The notes beneath the pieces were generated by a model that was not told the origin of the DNA, did no database searches, and saw only the letters and a list, made by a program, of their open reading frames with translations. A stretch of 64,000 bases of DNA from Clostridium sp. AN503 (GTDB lineage Bacteria > Bacillota > Clostridia > Lachnospirales > Lachnospiraceae): NCBI RefSeq assembly GCF_040719375.1, contig NZ_JBFDTP010000002.1, forward strand, positions 1,736,001 to 1,800,000, written 5' to 3'. Below, piece after piece: positions 60,009 through 64,000 of this stretch. The stretch's first letter is position 1, and each line of letters opens with the position of its first letter. The translations under genes were made by a program, and so were the position numbers.

Positions 60009-61904
60009 TTATACAGAGGCAATCGTAAAACTGTTTTTCCCTTTCTGTTTGGTCTGATATAAAGCCTCGTCCGCCTTCTGATACAGCGCTGCGAAGCTGG
60101 TACCATTATGCGGGTACAGCGATATGCCAATGCTGGCGGTAAGATGGCAGCGCATTTCTCCGAAGGTCACCTCCGTATCCAGCGCCCGGGAAAGCTCTTT
60201 CGCTTTCTCCCGCACATAATCCCTGCCCGGCGCTGGTATAAAGACGACAAATTCATCGCCTCCGATACGGCCGATAATATCCTTCTCTCCAAAATGACTT
60301 TTAATGGTATCTGTAAAATGGCAGATGCAGTCGTCTCCAAACGCATGACCAAACCGGTCGTTTACCTGCTTAAAGCAGTCAATGTCAAAAATCATAAACG
60401 CATGCATCTCTTCCGGACATTCTAAAAGTGCTTTGTCGATTAACCGTTCCGTCATCTTTTTGGTCAGAAACCCGGTCATCTCATCGGTTGTCGCCTGAAG
60501 CTCCCGTTCCTTCTCCTCATCGATCTTCTTGCGGTAGGCAAACATATGGATGGAATTATCCTCCTCGGAAAAGAACATATAAGCATCAATCCGCATCCAG
60601 TGGTATGGCTCGCCTTCCAGGGAGATCATAAAATCATAAGAAAGATGATTGTTTCCAGATTCGTATTCCCTGATCGCGTTCTCCGGAGTAAACACCGACA
60701 CATATCCTTCCCGGAATTCCTCTTTGATCTGCTTTTGTGCAATAGCCTGAAGCCCCCGATCAAAGGGCAGCCCGGCTGCGCCCAAATTGGCAAAATACTC
60801 CTCAGTCTTCTTTCCTACATAGGTGTTTTTTGACAGATTAAACTCGTAAATACTATCGTAAAGCTGCTCTGTAGCCTGCTTAAAGATCGTCTGCCGCTCC
60901 TCCGTCAGTTTCATTATCTGTTTATCAAAATTGCGGATCACATTCGTGATGACCACAACAACCGTTAAGATGACCGCAGCCAGGACCAGGATGGTGCGGT
61001 AAAGCTGTCTCTGCATCTCTTCAACCAGTCGTCCCGTATCCTGTTCCACCACCAGATCCCAGGAAAGCTCCGGGATATAACGGCTTACCACATAGCTTTT
61101 TTCTCCATCCGTAGCGTCCCTGTCTGACCACAGTTCCAGATTCCGTTCTGCATTGTCCCAGGCAAGCACCTGACTGCGAATCGCTTCCTGTCCATGCGCC
61201 GTAAACCAGTCCGTCTTTTCATAGCCCGTATAGCTGGTAGATATCTCTATGATCCCGTCCTTGTTGATAAGGCTTGCATTGATATTGTACTTGTCCTCGT
61301 AGCCCCCAAGCAGCTCCTTCATATAATCCATGCGGATCCCCACGCCGACCACTCCCAGTGCCGATCCGTCCGGCGCTGTGATCCTGCAGTTTACAAACAC
61401 AGTAATCTTATTGTCCGCCCCCAGGACTTCATCGTTGTCCACATTCAGGGAATATTCCAGACCATTGTCTATCAGCTCGTAGTACCAGTCATTTTCCGGA
61501 TTCTCCCGTTCCAGTACCCTGTCCAGTCCGTTAAAGTTGTAATAGCGTCCGGACACGGTTGACACCAGGAATACAGAATCAAAACCGTACTTCTTCTGAT
61601 AGTTTTCCAAATAGGTCCTGGTCGTCTGTATATACGCATCATCCTCCAGGTGCTCGGGTTCACTCAGCAGATGCTCCACCAACAGGCTGTCATGGGCCAT
61701 GGTCAGAGATATATTTACCGGCCTGGTAAACATCGTCGTCAGTTGATAATATATCCCCTCCGTGGTCAGTGAGGATATCTGTTCGATATTGACCAGTGAC
61801 GCCTGGTAATTGGCCTGATAGCTGAGCACAGCCGTAAGCACAAATCCAATAATCAGGATCACACTGATAAGCAGGTTTGTTTTAAAAAGTTTATTTTCTC
61901 TCAT
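60009..61904 (-). CDS. Membrane-bound diguanylate cyclase with dCache-type sensor
   Basis: A 631-residue protein making c-di-GMP from GTP. Membrane helices at about 9-28 and 303-323 flank an extracellular dCache-like sensor domain; a PAS-like region (about 340-460) precedes the GGDEF domain, with the intact active-site GGDEF at residues 548-552. The inhibitory RxxD site upstream reads GEKD, so the Arg is absent and product inhibition through this site is unlikely. It is monocistronic, with extended -10 promoter. Probable ligand source for the PilZ and ComFB-family proteins in the flagellar locus. Confidence 0.93.
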   Translation of the reverse strand: MRENKLFKTNLLISVILIIGFVLTAVLSYQANYQASLVNIEQISSLTTEGIYYQLTTMFTRPVNISLTMAHDSLLVEHLLSEPEHLEDDAYIQTTRTYLENYQKKYGFDSVFLVSTVSGRYYNFNGLDRVLERENPENDWYYELIDNGLEYSLNVDNDEVLGADNKITVFVNCRITAPDGSALGVVGVGIRMDYMKELLGGYEDKYNINASLINKDGIIEISTSYTGYEKTDWFTAHGQEAIRSQVLAWDNAERNLELWSDRDATDGEKSYVVSRYIPELSWDLVVEQDTGRLVEEMQRQLYRTILVLAAVILTVVVVITNVIRNFDKQIMKLTEERQTIFKQATEQLYDSIYEFNLSKNTYVGKKTEEYFANLGAAGLPFDRGLQAIAQKQIKEEFREGYVSVFTPENAIREYESGNNHLSYDFMISLEGEPYHWMRIDAYMFFSEEDNSIHMFAYRKKIDEEKERELQATTDEMTGFLTKKMTERLIDKALLECPEEMHAFMIFDIDCFKQVNDRFGHAFGDDCICHFTDTIKSHFGEKDIIGRIGGDEFVVFIPAPGRDYVREKAKELSRALDTEVTFGEMRCHLTASIGISLYPHNGTSFAALYQKADEALYQTKQKGKNSFTIASV

Positions 61905-61945
61905 TTGATTTTCCTCGGTTTCCAGAAAAACAGTATTCCATTTTT

Positions 61946-61954
61946 ATTATATCA
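61946..61954 (-). promoter_or_regulatory. Extended -10 promoter of the diguanylate cyclase gene
   Basis: Minus strand TGA-TATAAT (TATAAT at 61946-61951) forms an extended -10; no good -35 was found at 17 nt. It is 42 bp before the start ATG. The remainder of the 303-bp gap to tsf (61905-62207) holds the tsf terminator and no recognisable gene. Confidence 0.65.
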
Positions 61955-62073
61955 CATATAGATAATGCCGTGTCTGCTAATATAACGCAGACTGTGGAAC
62001 CCCTAAATTACGGATTCTCTTTTATTTGCTCCCTGGAAGGCCTATTTTCAAATTTTTTGCTCCTGCAGGTAAA

Positions 62074-62117
62074 CAAAAAAGGCCCCAAGATACTTTGAAT
62101 TGTATCTTGGAACCTCT
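62074..62117. terminator. Terminator of rpsB-tsf (possibly bidirectional)
   Basis: CCAAGATAC (62085-62093) pairs with GTATCTTGG (62102-62110). On the minus strand GGCC and T6 follow; on the plus strand a T6 run follows as well. It is about 90 bp downstream of the tsf stop. In most relatives transcription would run into pyrH here. Confidence 0.9.
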
Positions 62118-62207
62118 TTTTTATGAATAACTATCCTTTTTTACCTCTTTTTTATGCCCATCTTTACGGACAATAGGGCGATTTTGGTACGGACGTCAAC
62201 ACTAAAA

Positions 62208-63140
62208 TTACATTCCCATCTGCTTTGCAACTTCAGCAGCGAAATCCTCACTCTTCTTCTCGATACCCTCACCGGTCTCGAAACGCAGGAACTTCTTCAC
62301 CTTGATATTGGCGCCGTTCTCTTTTGCAACCTGGGCAACGTACTGGCCTACGGACTGCTTGCCATCCTCAGCTTTTACATATACCTGGTCTAAGAGGCAG
62401 ATCTCTTTCAGCTCTTTGTTGATACGGCCTTTTACCATGCCGCTGATGATATTGTCGTTGGCATCCGGCTTCTCATTCTTAGCTGCAACAGTCAGGATCT
62501 CGGTCTCTTTTGCGATATAGTCAGCGTCAACCTCGTCTCTGCTGGTGAACTGCGGCTTCAAAGCTCGAGCCTGCATTGCCACGTTCTTTGCCATCTCTTT
62601 GATCGCATCGTTCACAACATCAGTCTCAACGTCGATCAGAACGCCGATCTTGCCGCCGCCATGGATATAGGAAGCTACAAAACCATTCTCCTCAGTGATC
62701 TGCTCAAATCTGCGGATGTTCATGTTCTCACCAATGATGGAGATCTGAGAGGACAGAGCCTCTTTTACGGTCAGGGACGGATCCTTTTCCCACTTCTCAG
62801 CGAAGAATGCATCCATATCTGCTGCGGTTGTCTTAAGAGCCTGGGCTGCAACATCTGCTGCGTAGGTCTGGAACTTCTCGTTCTTTGCAACGAAATCAGT
62901 CTCAGCGTTTACTTCTACAACAACTGCCTTTTTATGATCATCGGTCAAAGCGGTAACTACAATACCTTCTGCTGCGATACGGCCAGCCTTCTTAGCTGCG
63001 CCTGCAAGGCCTTTCTCTCTCAGGAAATCAACTGCCTTGTCCATATCACCGTCGGTAGCTGCAAGAGCCTTCTTGCAATCCATCATGCCTGCTCCGGTTA
63101 TTTCTCTTAACTCTTTTACCATTGCTGCGGTTACTGCCAT
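62208..63140 (-). CDS. tsf: Elongation factor Ts
   Basis: A 310-residue EF-Ts, the nucleotide exchange factor for EF-Tu. N-terminal TAAMVKELREITGAGMMDCK is the family signature, followed by VVEVNAETDFVAKNE. ATG 63140 (MAVTAAM) follows GGAGG by 8 nt. It is 94 bp after rpsB and is followed by a terminator, not by pyrH. Confidence 0.97.
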   Translation of the reverse strand: MAVTAAMVKELREITGAGMMDCKKALAATDGDMDKAVDFLREKGLAGAAKKAGRIAAEGIVVTALTDDHKKAVVVEVNAETDFVAKNEKFQTYAADVAAQALKTTAADMDAFFAEKWEKDPSLTVKEALSSQISIIGENMNIRRFEQITEENGFVASYIHGGGKIGVLIDVETDVVNDAIKEMAKNVAMQARALKPQFTSRDEVDADYIAKETEILTVAAKNEKPDANDNIISGMVKGRINKELKEICLLDQVYVKAEDGKQSVGQYVAQVAKENGANIKVKKFLRFETGEGIEKKSEDFAAEVAKQMGM

Positions 63141-63189
63141 TTTTGTTTCCTCCATTTGTTTTATTCGTTTGATTGTGCTGAATATAAAA

Positions 63190-63221
63190 GTGCTTCAACC
63201 TGCGGCTGCAGGTCGAAGCAC
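63190..63221 (-). terminator. Intercistronic hairpin between rpsB and tsf
   Basis: GTGCTTC-A-ACCTGC pairs with GCAGGT-C-GAAGCAC across a GGCT loop (63190-63221), followed on the minus strand by TTTTATATTC. It probably attenuates rather than ends transcription between rpsB and tsf. Confidence 0.6.
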
Positions 63222-63234
63222 CTGTTTACTCTGA

Positions 63235-63975
63235 TTAAGCCTCTACAGCTTCCTCTGCCGCTTCAAAAGCCTCAGTGAAATCTGCTTCTGCCTCACCCTG
63301 GTTTGCCTCGATTACTGCATCTGCCATCTTAGCCACGATTAATTTAACGGCTCTGATTGCATCGTCGTTACCCGGGATTACATAATCCAGTTCTTCCGGA
63401 TCACAGTTAGTATCTGCGATACCGATCAGCGGAATACCCAGAGTATGAGCTTCCTGTACACAGATCCTCTCCTTCTTCGGGTCTACGATGAAGATTGCGT
63501 CCGGCAGTCTCTTCATCTCTTTGATACCGCCCAAGTTTCTCTCCAGCTTATCCCATTCTTTCTTCAGCTCGATAACTTCCTTCTTCGGCAGTACATCGAA
63601 GGTACCGTCCTCAGACATGGTCTCGATCGCTTTCAGTCTTGCGATACGGCTCTGGATGGTCTTGAAGTTGGTCAGCATGCCGCCCAGCCATCTCTCGTTT
63701 ACATAGTACATACCGCAGCGCTCTGCCTCGGTCTTGATCGCATCCTGCGCCTGCTTCTTGGTACCAACGAAAAGGATGGTGCCGCCGTTAGCTGCGATGT
63801 CGGATACTGCGTTGTACGCATTATCTACCATGCCTACAGACTTCTGTAAGTCAATGATGTAGATACCGTTTCTCTCGGTGTAGATGTACGGAGCCATCTT
63901 CGGGTTCCATCTTCTTGTCTGATGTCCGAAATGAACACCTGCTTCCAAAAGCTGTTTCATTGAAATAACGCTCAT
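63235..63975 (-). CDS. rpsB: 30S ribosomal protein S2
   Basis: A 246-residue S2 protein. MKQLLEAGVHFGHQTRRWNP and the YIYTERNGIYIIDLQKS stretch are conserved. ATG 63975 follows GGAGG by 8 nt. The C-terminal tail is acidic (EADFTEAFEAAEEAVEA). It heads the rpsB-tsf unit; its promoter lies beyond the window edge. Confidence 0.97.
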   Translation of the reverse strand: MSVISMKQLLEAGVHFGHQTRRWNPKMAPYIYTERNGIYIIDLQKSVGMVDNAYNAVSDIAANGGTILFVGTKKQAQDAIKTEAERCGMYYVNERWLGGMLTNFKTIQSRIARLKAIETMSEDGTFDVLPKKEVIELKKEWDKLERNLGGIKEMKRLPDAIFIVDPKKERICVQEAHTLGIPLIGIADTNCDPEELDYVIPGNDDAIRAVKLIVAKMADAVIEANQGEAEADFTEAFEAAEEAVEA

Positions 63976-64000
63976 GTTATTTACCTCCATTTGGTTTTTC

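Noticed and set aside
63190..63221. Autogenous S2-type riboregulator between rpsB and tsf
   Set aside because: It is a simple hairpin with an imperfect U-tract; regulatory sites for S2 are expected upstream of rpsB, outside the window.

Overview
The window is chromosomal DNA from an anaerobic Firmicute, most likely a Lachnospiraceae-type clostridium of the Enterocloster/Hungatella kind. This rests on a Gram-positive flagellum (no L/P-ring genes, FliW/CsrA control, FliY-type C-ring proteins, FlbD and a TIGR02530-type hook-operon protein), choline-binding-type wall repeats, a tripartite tricarboxylate transporter and moderately high GC. Species cannot be fixed from the sequence alone. Almost every gene is on the minus strand; the only convincing plus-strand genes are two LysR regulators at 53.4-55.3 kb. 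No insertion sequence, phage, CRISPR array, tRNA or rRNA was seen.

Layout. The ends carry the two halves of a conserved housekeeping operon: rpsB-tsf at 62.2-64.0 kb and pyrH-frr-uppS at 0-1.7 kb. In most Firmicutes these are contiguous; here about 60 kb lies between them. The main content is a flagellar locus (about 2.5-43.7 kb) in four transcription units, given in transcription order. (1) A sigma-A promoter at 43.7 kb drives fliE-F-G-H-I-J-K, flgD, a TIGR02530-type gene, flgE, flbD, motA, fliY2, flhA, sigD, flgF, flgG, fapA, a ylqG/ylqH-like pair, a PilZ gene and a VanY-type peptidase, ending at a terminator at 22.3 kb. (2) Flagellin has its own sigma-28 promoter and a leader with a CsrA-type hairpin. 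(3) A ParA ATPase and a ComFB-family gene follow a sigma-A promoter. (4) A sigma-28/sigma-A promoter at 19.1 kb drives flgM-flgN-flgK-flgL-yviE-fliW-csrA-(chaperone)-fliD-fliS, which runs on into flgB-flgC-motB-fliM-fliY1-fliO-P-Q-R-flhB and then ftsE(frameshifted)-ftsX and a phosphopantetheinyl transferase.

The flagellar locus is rearranged relative to Bacillus. motA and motB are about 23 kb apart, flgB-flgC are detached from fliE, fliY is duplicated, flhF/flhG and all che genes are absent, and no fliL was seen. FliM and both FliY proteins lack the N-terminal CheY-docking peptide. A PilZ protein, a ComFB-family protein and a nearby membrane diguanylate cyclase suggest that cyclic di-nucleotides, rather than a locally encoded CheY pathway, may be a main input to this motor (inference).

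Upstream of the flagellar operon (43.8-47.4 kb) is a cell-wall module: a PcsB/CwlO-like NlpC/P60 protein and two tandem paralogous choline-binding-repeat proteins. At 47.6-53.2 kb a TctCBA uptake system, two alpha/beta hydrolases and a DUF3237 protein form a putative ester or organic-acid utilisation locus facing a divergent LysR regulator. At 55.3-59.9 kb a beta-glucoside operon (bglG-bglF-bglA) has a complete promoter, RAT antiterminator and terminator leader. A dCache-GGDEF diguanylate cyclase (60.0-61.9 kb) separates it from tsf.
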